Source: Phycisphaerales bacterium (lineage in GTDB: Bacteria > Planctomycetota > Phycisphaerae > Phycisphaerales > UBA1924). Taken from it: a DNA stretch of 38,472 nucleotides. Below the pieces are notes generated by a model. It had not been told where the DNA came from. It worked only from the letters and a program-made list of their open reading frames with translations, and made no database searches. Positions within the stretch are counted from its first letter, which is position 1, and each line of letters starts with the position of its first letter. The DNA is taken from the NCBI GenBank assembly GCA_028284805.1, contig JANQQZ010000016.1, forward strand, positions 1 through 38,472. The letters run 5' to 3'. This document shows, piece after piece, positions 32,381-38,472 of this stretch. Position numbers and translations under genes: made by a program.

Positions 32381-33295
32381 GTGCTCCAGACTTTCGATGA
32401 GCGCAACCGCGATCTGATCGTGAACATCAACGGCGAGCTGCTGCACCGCGACAAGGCGGGCATCAGCCCGTTCGACTCGAGCGTGCAGGGCGGCGACGCG
32501 GTCTGGGAAGGGCTGCGCGTGTACGACGGGCGGATCTTCAAGCTCGACGAGCACCTCGGCCGGCTCCGGCGGAGCGCGCGTGCGCTGGCGTTCGAGCAGA
32601 TCCCACCGAACGACGAGCTGATCGAGCAGATCACGCGGACGCTCGAGGCGAACCAGATGCGCGACGGCGTGCACATCCGGCTGACGCTGACGCGGGGCGT
32701 GAAGGTCACCAGCGGGATGGACCCGAGGCTGAACCAGAGTGGGCCGACGCTGATCGTGCTGGCAGAGCACAAGCCGCCGGTGTACGCCGATGCGGAGGGG
32801 GGCAGCGGATTGACGCTCGCGACAGCGTCGATCCGGCGCTTCAGCCCGGACACGATGGATCCCAACATCCACCACAACAACCTGATCCAGTCGATCATGG
32901 CCAAGGTCGAGGCGAACGCCGCCGGCGCCGACGATGCGCTGATGCTCGATCAGCGGGGGTTCATGGCTGAGACGAACGCGACGCACGTGTTCGTCGTCAC
33001 CGGGGGTGTGGTCGAGACGAGCCATACGGTGGCGTGCCCGGAGGGGATCACGCGGGAGACGGTCCTCGAGATCTGCGCCGCCAACGGCATCCCCCACGCG
33101 GAGCGGGACATCTCGCTCACGCACGTGTACAACGCCGACGAGTGCTTCACGACGGGCACGATGGGCGAACTCGCCTGGGTCGGTCGGATCGACGGGCGAA
33201 CGATCGGCGGGGGAACGATGGGGCCAATGACTGCCCGGCTTCGCAGGCTCTTTACCGAGCGGACGTCGTCCGAGGGTCGGCGTGTGATCGACTAG
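32381..33295 (+). CDS. Class IV aminotransferase-like (BCAT-like) protein lacking the PLP lysine
   Basis: 304 residues, GTG start with GAGG upstream. The class IV fold is clear: SSVQGGDAVWEGLRVYDGRIF (33-53), RRFSPDTMDPN, AKVEANAAGADDALMLDQRGFMAETNATHVF with the pyridine-N Glu197, ITRETVLEICAANGI, DECFTTGTMGELAWV. Aligning on N-L-x-x-x-x-x-A-K-x-E-A, the lysine that binds PLP in D-amino-acid aminotransferase (three residues before that Asn) is His164 here, in NIHHNNL. So it is a BCAT relative in sequence but may not be a normal transaminase. Probably co-transcribed with the sulfotransferase-like gene and thrS. Confidence 0.85.
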   Translation: MLQTFDERNRDLIVNINGELLHRDKAGISPFDSSVQGGDAVWEGLRVYDGRIFKLDEHLGRLRRSARALAFEQIPPNDELIEQITRTLEANQMRDGVHIRLTLTRGVKVTSGMDPRLNQSGPTLIVLAEHKPPVYADAEGGSGLTLATASIRRFSPDTMDPNIHHNNLIQSIMAKVEANAAGADDALMLDQRGFMAETNATHVFVVTGGVVETSHTVACPEGITRETVLEICAANGIPHAERDISLTHVYNADECFTTGTMGELAWVGRIDGRTIGGGTMGPMTARLRRLFTERTSSEGRRVID

Positions 33296-33339
33296 GGGCG
33301 ACGGAACCGGTCGGTGCGGGATCCCAATACCCTTTCGGC

Positions 33340-33849
33340 GTGACACAGGAACTGAGCGAGCGGCAGCAGGCGATGGTCGAGGCGAACGCGGGATGCCTCG
33401 TGGCGATGCTGTCGGTGTTCGCGGTGCCATTCTCGACGGCGTGCGTCTTCTTCATCGTGGCTGGGCTGTCCGAAGCTTGCGGGCAGACCGCACCGAGCCC
33501 CGATCCGTACCTCGGCGCGTTGTTTGGCGTAGCGATGCTCGAATTCATCGCGCTCGGGCTCGTGTTCCTCCTGGCGTGGCGGTGGTTCGGATGGTTCACG
33601 CTCGGTGCGTTCGCGGTCTCGGTTGGCGGGCTCATGGTGATCGGTTGGATCGGCTGGGAGTGGCAGGCCGCGGTGCCTGGGGATCAGCGCCCAGCCTGGA
33701 TGGCCTTCGCGATTGGCGGCGCGGGCGCGGCGTGTTTCGGACCGGCGGGCGCACTGCTCGCATCGCGGACGCGGGCGGGCGAGTATCGTGAGGCGCTCGG
33801 GATCGTCGCGGCGCAGACGCGGATGCAACAAGAGGGAGACGGCACGTGA
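33340..33849 (+). CDS. Hypothetical four-span membrane protein
   Basis: 169 residues from GTG at 33340. Hydrophobic helices lie at about 22-42, 56-76, 80-102 and 115-136, with a charged C-terminal tail (TRAGEYREALGIVAAQTRMQQEGDG). The family is not recognised. The stop overlaps the GTG of the PH-domain gene (GTGA at 33846-33849), so the two proteins are probably made together and may interact. It starts 44 bases after the aminotransferase-like gene and could belong to the thrS operon. Confidence 0.7.
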   Translation: MTQELSERQQAMVEANAGCLVAMLSVFAVPFSTACVFFIVAGLSEACGQTAPSPDPYLGALFGVAMLEFIALGLVFLLAWRWFGWFTLGAFAVSVGGLMVIGWIGWEWQAAVPGDQRPAWMAFAIGGAGAACFGPAGALLASRTRAGEYREALGIVAAQTRMQQEGDGT

Positions 33850-34481
33850 GCACGCGGTACATCGTTCATACCCAGCACCCGCAGACGATGGTGCAGGAGC
33901 GGAAGGTGTTCGAGGCCGACTCGGGCGAGGCGGCTCGCGGGATGGCCCAGGCGATCGGGCTGGAGGTGCTCGCGGTCGAGATCGACGCGGGATCGGTCGC
34001 GCCCGCAACACCAGAACCCGCGGGAGATCCGCTCGGCGGCGGGGACACCGGGGCATTCGAAGACCCACGCGACAAGCCCGAACGCGAGGACTGGCAGGGC
34101 TCGCCCAGCCAGTGGACCAACTTCTGGTGGTACGTCCTGTGCGTGTTCGTGATCCCGATCCCTTGGGCCGTGTGGAAGCTGGCGGTGACGGCGACGACGG
34201 ACTACGCCGTGACCACGCAGAGGCTCACGCTGCGCAAGGGTGTGTTCAACCGGACGCTCGAGGAGATCGAGCTGTACCGGATCAAGGATACGACGCTGAC
34301 GAAGTCGTTCTGGCAACGCATCCTCGGGCTGGGCAGTGTTGTGGTCGAGAGCTCCGATGCGTCGATGCCTCGGCTCGTCATCCCTTGGGTGAAGGACGCG
34401 GAGGATGTCCGCCAGACGATCCGTCAGAACGTGGAGGCGGTGCGCCGTGCACGGGGCGTGCGCGAGCTGGACGTGAACTGA
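33846..34481 (+). CDS. Bacterial PH-domain (DUF304-type) membrane protein
   Basis: 211 residues. Residues 1-50 form a small N-terminal module (RYIVHTQHPQTMVQERKVFEADSGEAARGMAQ), followed by a Pro/Gly/Asp linker. A hydrophobic segment (FWWYVLCVFVIPIPWAVWKLAV) lies at about 93-116, then the bPH2 domain: TTDYAVTTQRLTLRKGVFNRTLEEIELYRIKDTTLTKSFWQRILGLGSVVVESSD. These domains are found in membrane proteins of unclear role, perhaps protein interaction or stress. A GC-rich hairpin follows. Confidence 0.88.
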   Translation: MSTRYIVHTQHPQTMVQERKVFEADSGEAARGMAQAIGLEVLAVEIDAGSVAPATPEPAGDPLGGGDTGAFEDPRDKPEREDWQGSPSQWTNFWWYVLCVFVIPIPWAVWKLAVTATTDYAVTTQRLTLRKGVFNRTLEEIELYRIKDTTLTKSFWQRILGLGSVVVESSDASMPRLVIPWVKDAEDVRQTIRQNVEAVRRARGVRELDVN

Positions 34482-34484
34482 AAG

Positions 34485-34512
34485 CCCGCCGGGGCTGGTG
34501 GGCCTCGGCGGG
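34485..34512 (-). terminator. Possible terminator of the second PEP-CTERM gene
   Basis: CCCGCCG (34485-34491) and CGGCGGG (34506-34512) pair; on the minus strand the stem is followed by CTTTC, a weak T-tract, on the side expected for the gene ending at 34533. On the plus strand no T-run follows. Confidence 0.4.
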
Positions 34513-34532
34513 TGGAGGAGAGTTTGGGTCCG

Positions 34533-35243
34533 CTACCTGCGTCGACGGCATGCGGCGAGTCCGCCCAGGCCGAAGAGCGCGGTGGTCGCGGGCGAGGGGA
34601 TGAGCGGCGCGGCCAGGCTGAAGCCGCAGAATGTAGAGCCGCGCGTGAGTGTCATCTCCGAGATATCGATGAGCGAGGTCATGTGCACCGCGACGTTGGG
34701 GTTGCCGCCCGTGACAGTTGAGCCGTCGATGGTGTAGGTTCCGGTAGAGGCGACCCACGACCAGCCCGGGGTGTTGCCGGGCAGGATCGTGCCGCCGCTA
34801 CCCGTGCCGGTGCCGGTCACGGAGATGGGCAGGCTGAGCCAGGGCGTCGTGATGACGTTGTTGAAGGCGTCGAAGGCCCTGAGCGTGAAGATCTCGTTGG
34901 TGGTCGAGCCTCCGTCGACGTCGCCGAAGCGGAAGAAGGTGCCGCTGGGCAGTTCAAGGTTCGGGAGCCCCGTGAAGTCGTAGCGGGTGGTGCCGACCGT
35001 CCCGGCACTGGTGGGCACGGGGCCCGTCGCGTTGAAGCTGCCGATCCAGTCGGGATGAGCCGGGTTGGTCCAGGTGCCGGTCCACGTTCCGCCCGTGATC
35101 GTCGTGGCCCGCGGCTGGTTCGGCGGGGGCGGGTTGTTCAGCGAGGGGATCGGCAGGTTCGGGCCCGAGCCGATGAGCTGGGCCGATGCGGTGGCGGTGC
35201 TGAGTGTGAGTGCGATCGTTCCGAGTGTTGCGAGCGTTTTCAT
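34533..35243 (-). CDS. PEP-CTERM-sorted secreted protein
   Basis: 236 residues. A signal peptide covers 1-22 (TLATLGTIALTLSTATASAQ). The mature part is a Gly/Thr-rich beta domain without a recognised family (GTWTGTWTNPAHPDWIGSF; FFRFGDVDGGSTTNEIFTLRAFDAF; TYTIDGSTVTGGNPNVAVHMTSLIDI). The C terminus reads IPSPATTALFGLGGLAACRRRR, an exosortase-type sorting signal like that of the protein at 2148-3092. GGAGA stands eight bases before the ATG at 35243. Likely surface or matrix protein. Confidence 0.85.
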   Translation of the reverse strand: MKTLATLGTIALTLSTATASAQLIGSGPNLPIPSLNNPPPPNQPRATTITGGTWTGTWTNPAHPDWIGSFNATGPVPTSAGTVGTTRYDFTGLPNLELPSGTFFRFGDVDGGSTTNEIFTLRAFDAFNNVITTPWLSLPISVTGTGTGSGGTILPGNTPGWSWVASTGTYTIDGSTVTGGNPNVAVHMTSLIDISEMTLTRGSTFCGFSLAAPLIPSPATTALFGLGGLAACRRRR

Positions 35244-35350
35244 GTTGTGTCTCCGAGCTAGAGGTTTGGCGACGCACACGCGTCGGAACCTCATGCGGAG
35301 TGTGCCGCTCGGGGCGACACGATATCATGAAATTTTCTGAGAAAGCCCCG

Positions 35351-36028
35351 TCAGCGGCTGAGCAGCTCGACGAACCACTCGGCGAGGTCCGACTCGCCGT
35401 AGGCCTTGTCCCATGAGTTGTGGTCGACGCCCGGGTAGGTCTCGAGCACGGCGGTCGAGCCGCGGGCCTGGAGCGCCGCGTGCATGTCGATGCTGTCCTC
35501 GACGGGGACGACCGAGTCGGCCTCGCCGTGGTACAGGCGCATGGGCATGTGCTCGAGCCCCTCTGCGAGGCGCCTGATATGGCCCTCCCGGTCGCGGGGG
35601 TTGTTGAAGTCGAACTCGGGAAAGCCGCAGACGGGCACGACGGCGCGGAACCTGGACGCAACCCGCGCCCCGATCTGGAGTGCGCCGTTGCCCCCCTGGC
35701 TGAGCCCGGTCAAAACGATCTTGTCCTCGTCAAGGTCGTTCTCGTTGATGCTGCGATCGAGGTGCTCCAACACGGAGTCGTGGTAGTCGAGCCAGGGACG
35801 CTCCGGGTCTGGCTTCTGGGGAACGACGACAGCAAACGGCCAACGCTCGGGCTCGAGCATCAGCCAGCGGGGCAGACCCGTAGTGAGCTGGAGCGTGCCG
35901 TTGGTGCCGCACTCACCGCGCCCGTGGAGGAAGAGCACGGTGCCAATTGGTTGGGCATCGCGCGGGACGTACACGGTGCAAGGGATGGCGTTGGGTGTCC
36001 GGAAGAGGAAGCCGGTGCTCATGGTCAT
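35351..36028 (-). CDS. Alpha/beta-hydrolase (PHB-depolymerase/phospholipase-like esterase)
   Basis: 225 residues. Oxyanion region LFLHGRGE (33-40), nucleophile GLSQGG with Ser110, catalytic Asp171 in YHGEADSVVP and His203 in PGVDHNSWD form a full triad. The family covers esterases that act on small esters or act like dienelactone hydrolases; the substrate is unknown. No signal peptide. The ATG at 36028 overlaps the crcB stop (ATGA), with another ATG two codons later. It is last in a LOG-crcB-hydrolase operon. Confidence 0.88.
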   Translation of the reverse strand: MTMSTGFLFRTPNAIPCTVYVPRDAQPIGTVLFLHGRGECGTNGTLQLTTGLPRWLMLEPERWPFAVVVPQKPDPERPWLDYHDSVLEHLDRSINENDLDEDKIVLTGLSQGGNGALQIGARVASRFRAVVPVCGFPEFDFNNPRDREGHIRRLAEGLEHMPMRLYHGEADSVVPVEDSIDMHAALQARGSTAVLETYPGVDHNSWDKAYGESDLAEWFVELLSR

Positions 36029-36447
36029 GACGCGATGATCCGTTGGGTGATGGTCCAGCCGATCGCGGCAAGGGCGGTCCCCCCCACGACCGATGCCGCG
36101 ATGTTTGCGAACGCGAGCCCCGGTGCGTGTGCATCGAGCAGTTCGAACGTATCGAGCCCGAACGCGCTGAACGTGGTGAACGACCCCAGGAAGCCCGTGA
36201 CGAGCAGCAGGCGGAGCCGGTCGTCGGCGGAACGATCGATGAACAAGGCCGCGATGACCCCGATGAGCAGGCAGCCCGCAAGGTTGACCGCGAGCACACC
36301 CCACGGGAAACGCGGATGATCCGTGTCAGCAACCAGCTTGCCCAGGATGGGGCCCGTGATCGCGAACCTGGCGACAGCACCGGCGGCACCGCCGAGCGCA
36401 ATGACGAGCATGGTCGTGAGCGGCGGCATGGGCCCAGCGTACCGCAT
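36025..36447 (-). CDS. crcB: Fluoride exporter CrcB/Fluc
   Basis: 140 residues with four membrane helices. Signatures: IALGGAAGAVARF in helix 1, WGVLAVNLAGCLLIGVI in helix 2 with the conserved Asn, and VTGFLGSFTTFSAFGLDTFELL in helix 3, which carries the fluoride-coordinating Phe and Thr/Ser residues. Fluc proteins form dual-topology dimers that let F- leave the cell. The ATG at 36447 follows the LOG stop directly with GGAG in that gene; an ATG at 36429 is an alternative. No fluoride riboswitch is visible in the short upstream regions. Confidence 0.93.
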   Translation of the reverse strand: MRYAGPMPPLTTMLVIALGGAAGAVARFAITGPILGKLVADTDHPRFPWGVLAVNLAGCLLIGVIAALFIDRSADDRLRLLLVTGFLGSFTTFSAFGLDTFELLDAHAPGLAFANIAASVVGGTALAAIGWTITQRIIAS

Positions 36448-37212
36448 CTACTCCCACAGCCACCAGAACGGCGACTTGACGCGCTTGAATCGCTCGGCGT
36501 GATCGGCCTGGGCGGACCGGAGCACGTCTTCCACTTCGTCGTGGTCGTCGGTGAACACGACAAGGTCCAGGTCGGACTCGTCGATGGTCCGTGCCTGGAC
36601 CATGTCGTGGCGCACGAAGTCGACGATCGGACGCCAGTAGTCGGTGCCCATGAGGACGATGGGAAAGCGCGTGATCTTGCCGGTCTGGATGAGAACGAGC
36701 GTCTCGAAGACCTCGTCGAGGGTGCCGAACCCACCCGGGCAGACGACGAAGGCGCACGAGTACTTCACGAGCATGACCTTGCGGACGAAGAAGTAGCGGA
36801 ACTCGATGAACCGGTCGAGGTACTCGTTGGGCTGCTGCTCGAAGGGAAGGGTGATGTTGCACCCGATGGACCTGCCCCCGGCATCTCGGGCGCCGCGGTT
36901 GGCGGCCTCCATGATGCCCGGGCCCCCGCCCGTCATGGTGGTGAGCCCGACGCGGGCGATGCGTCTGCCGACCTCGCGGGCCTGCTCGTAGGCGGGGTGC
37001 TGCTCATCGAAGCGGGCCGACCCGAAGACGGTCACGCAGGGCCCGACGAAGTGGAGCGTGCGGAATCCCTTGATGAACTCGGCCGCGATGCGGAGGACAC
37101 GTGCGGTCTCGGAACGCCTGAAGCCCGGGCCCGCGAGCAGATCGTGCTCGGCGGGGGTGCCAGGCTTCTTGCCCCAGTGCCCGATGCCCGTGCTAGCGTG
37201 ATCGGTGGTCAT
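36448..37212 (-). CDS. LOG-family nucleotide 5'-monophosphate phosphoribohydrolase
   Basis: 254 residues. The family motifs TGGGPGIMEAANRGA (94-108) and CPGGFGTLDEVFE (158-170) are intact, including the Glu that acts in N-glycosidic cleavage. LOG proteins release bases from nucleoside 5'-monophosphates; members in this size class are also annotated as Rossmann-fold nucleotide-binding or TIGR00730 proteins. It is the first gene of the operon with crcB and the hydrolase. Its upstream region is only about 40 bases to the tRNA-Leu gene on the other strand, so the promoter must overlap the tRNA 5' flank. Confidence 0.9.
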   Translation of the reverse strand: MTTDHASTGIGHWGKKPGTPAEHDLLAGPGFRRSETARVLRIAAEFIKGFRTLHFVGPCVTVFGSARFDEQHPAYEQAREVGRRIARVGLTTMTGGGPGIMEAANRGARDAGGRSIGCNITLPFEQQPNEYLDRFIEFRYFFVRKVMLVKYSCAFVVCPGGFGTLDEVFETLVLIQTGKITRFPIVLMGTDYWRPIVDFVRHDMVQARTIDESDLDLVVFTDDHDEVEDVLRSAQADHAERFKRVKSPFWWLWE

Positions 37213-37253
37213 GCGGGCAGCGTAGTGCCCGCGGCGCGATAGGATGCCCGAAC

Positions 37254-37339
37254 GGGCCCGTGGCGGAATTGGCAGACGCGGCGGACTTAAAATCCGCTTG
37301 GGGGAAACCCCAGTGTGGGTTCAAGTCCCACCGGGCCCA
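37254..37339 (+). tRNA. tRNA-Leu (anticodon UAA)
   Basis: 86 bases. The acceptor stem GGGCCCG (37254-37260) pairs with CGGGCCC (37332-37338), discriminator A at 37339, and CCA is not encoded. The anticodon stem GCGGA/TCCGC holds the loop CTTAAAA with anticodon TAA at 37288-37290. A long variable arm (TTGGGGGAAACCCCAG region) is typical of class II tRNA-Leu; the T arm is GTGGG-TTCAAGT-CCCAC. Its 3' side is the left boundary of an integrated element whose integrase reads toward it. Confidence 0.96.
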
Positions 37340-38472
37340 TTGATCGTCGATGCACTGGTGAGCGCTGCCCAGCACGACCACGCGTAGTTCCACCGCTGCC
37401 AGTACTTTGCACGCCCGGCTGCGAATCGGTGCCATCCGGTGCGGCTTCGTGCTGCGTCGTCTTGTGCGCTAAACGTGCGTCGGATTCTGCGTCACGCCCG
37501 GCCGGCGCACCGACGGCTCGCTCCCAATCGGCGTCGTTGGTCTTGTAGTAGTGCCCGGCGGCGACCAACCGGCTGTTGCCGATCCAGGCGCACGCCGTGG
37601 TAATGGGGTACTCCAAGATCAGCTCGTTCTGACGGCTCGCCCGCAGGTTGTGCAGCAACCGAGGCCAGCGATCTACGCCGGCGCGCTCGACGATCCTGGC
37701 GAGCTGCGGGCCCGGGTTCGAGTCGGTCCGGAAGTCACTCAGGATCCGCTCGCTCTCGTCCGACGCCTCGAACACGTCCATCAGCAGGCCGCGCAGCTCG
37801 GGGAACAGAGGCACGATCCTCGACCCCCCACCCTCATGGTGCTCGGTCTTGGTCGAGCGCACTCGGAGGCGCCCGCTCTGCCAGTCCACGTCCGCCCAGC
37901 ACAGCCGCAAGGCTTCCCCGACGCGAAGGCCACCGAACCGACACAGGGCGATCAGGGCACGCCACTGAGCGGTAGGCGCGGCGTCGATCACGCGATCAAT
38001 GGTCGGGCGATCAACGAACACCGTTCTGTCTGGGTTTGATTGGCTCCCGGTCTTCGTCTCGGCGAACGGGTTGTTGGAAACGACCGCACGCTTCACACCC
38101 CAGAGGAAGAACTGCCGTGCGTAGCGGACGGTGCGGGCGATCGTGGCCTCTGCGTACCCGGACTCGACCTGCCACGCGCGCCACTCGTCGGCCGCCGTGA
38201 CGTCGATGCCGTCGGCGGTCGCGTCGCTCCCGAAGAACTCCTCCAGCCTGGTGCGAGCCTGGCGCATCCGGACGCGAGAAGATTCCTTACCGCTGTAGGA
38301 CGCGAAGAACCGGTCGAGCAGCGCGCCCAGCGTGACGATCTCGGCTGCTTGCCTCGGCTCAACCAAGCCGAGCCGGGTGAGCTTGTCGTGGTACTCGTCG
38401 GACATCTCCGCCAGCCACGTCGCGGTCGCGGAGTCGATCGGCGAGCTGGTCTTCAGCGACGCAAGCAACGCC
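37287..38472 (-). CDS. Tyrosine recombinase (integrase), N terminus beyond the window
   Basis: At least 394 residues in frame. The arm/core-binding SAM-like domain covers about the first 130 visible residues (TLGALLDRFFASYSGKESSRVRMRQARTRLEEFF). The catalytic domain has Arg I in GGLRVGEALRL, the beta-hairpin Lys in STKTEH, HNLR (His/Arg II), the H/W box WIGNS with Asn in the usual His place, and the Tyr nucleophile in AAGHYYK. The frame stays open to the right end, so the true start lies outside. The C-terminal 18 or so codons (GPVGLEPTLGF) are antisense of the tRNA-Leu gene, and the TAA stop at 37287-37289 is complementary to the anticodon loop. Confidence 0.9.
   Translation of the reverse strand, partial: ALLASLKTSSPIDSATATWLAEMSDEYHDKLTRLGLVEPRQAAEIVTLGALLDRFFASYSGKESSRVRMRQARTRLEEFFGSDATADGIDVTAADEWRAWQVESGYAEATIARTVRYARQFFLWGVKRAVVSNNPFAETKTGSQSNPDRTVFVDRPTIDRVIDAAPTAQWRALIALCRFGGLRVGEALRLCWADVDWQSGRLRVRSTKTEHHEGGGSRIVPLFPELRGLLMDVFEASDESERILSDFRTDSNPGPQLARIVERAGVDRWPRLLHNLRASRQNELILEYPITTACAWIGNSRLVAAGHYYKTNDADWERAVGAPAGRDAESDARLAHKTTQHEAAPDGTDSQPGVQSTGSGGTTRGRAGQRSPVHRRSMGPVGLEPTLGFPPSGF
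37300..38472. mobile_element. Left end of an integrative element at tRNA-Leu
   Basis: A tyrosine recombinase gene points toward and runs into the 3' half of an intact tRNA-Leu gene, the classic position for an island inserted at a tRNA. The attachment core is expected within the tRNA 3' half (about 37300-37339), but the second att copy and cargo are outside the window, so the extent is not known. Confidence 0.55.

Noticed and set aside
31448-33430. Minus-strand open frame of 660 codons opposite the sulfotransferase-like and BCAT-like genes
   Set aside because: Antisense shadow; no motifs, His/Arg/Pro-rich.
34485-34512. Terminator on the plus strand for the PH-domain gene
   Set aside because: The hairpin is followed by TGGAGGAG and not a T-run on the plus strand; kept only as a weak minus-strand terminator.
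36043-37242. Plus-strand open frame of 399 codons opposite crcB and the LOG gene
   Set aside because: Antisense to two conserved genes; acidic Glu/Asp/Gly shadow composition.
37213-37253. Possible fluoride riboswitch for the crcB operon
   Set aside because: Only 41 bases separate the LOG start from the tRNA, and no riboswitch-like pseudoknot is apparent.
37193-37435. Minus-strand frame of 80 codons covering the tRNA-Leu
   Set aside because: It contains the familiar antisense-tRNA peptide (WDLNPHWGFPQADFKSA), a common false gene call.

Overview
The window looks like chromosomal DNA of a planctomycete, most likely class Phycisphaerae. It is GC-rich. Two secreted proteins end in a PEP-CTERM-like sorting tail (a small-residue hydrophobic stretch closed by four arginines). 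Alternative starts (GTG, TTG) are frequent, stop/start overlaps of the ATGA/GTGA type are very common, and sulfotransferase-like proteins are abundant. This placement rests on pattern recognition, not on a search.

Left part (1-10160): a glycine-rich RRM RNA-binding protein, a cytochrome c/PQQ-type sugar dehydrogenase fusion, a PEP-CTERM protein, a nitroreductase, an AsmA-like membrane protein, an RluA-type pseudouridine synthase, a lipoprotein, a one-domain asparaginase-like protein, a TPR-sulfotransferase, ribosomal protein L21 (no L27 beside it) and a degenerate B12-binding-domain protein. Middle (10194-20440): an overlapping cluster of ECF sigma factor, membrane protein (probable anti-sigma), secreted protein and BipA/TypA GTPase, then UbiE/MenG methyltransferase, an M48 metallopeptidase lipoprotein, an M19 dipeptidase, a DUF4332-like helix-hairpin-helix protein, a secreted VOC protein and small membrane proteins.

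Region 20442-25471 is the most unusual. The two subunits of a 3-oxoacid CoA-transferase (scoA, scoB), normally adjacent, are separated by about 3.6 kb. Between scoA and a haloacid-dehalogenase-like gene (HAD) lies a degenerate tandem array. Three accessory membrane-protein genes each end by overlapping a copy of the HAD gene start; two of those copies are only 20-25 codons long. One truncated HAD start is fused at a 3-codon microhomology to a second copy of the scoA 3' end, which is the junction expected from a tandem duplication. Two of the accessory genes are clear paralogs. One of them carries a single in-frame TAG where the other has a Gln codon.

Right part (25510-38472): nrdR with a lipoprotein gene, a PadR regulator coupled to a membrane coiled-coil protein with a palindromic control region, an NKWYS-like sulfotransferase, then thrS preceded by what looks like a complete translational attenuator. 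That attenuator has a 15-residue leader peptide with four threonines, three of them consecutive, alternative stems and a terminator. thrS overlaps a sulfotransferase-like gene that is followed by a class-IV aminotransferase-like gene. The latter appears to lack the PLP-binding lysine. A PH-domain membrane protein pair, a second PEP-CTERM protein and a LOG/CrcB/esterase operon follow. The window ends in a tRNA-Leu(UAA) whose 3' side abuts a tyrosine recombinase, the left edge of an integrated element that continues beyond the window.
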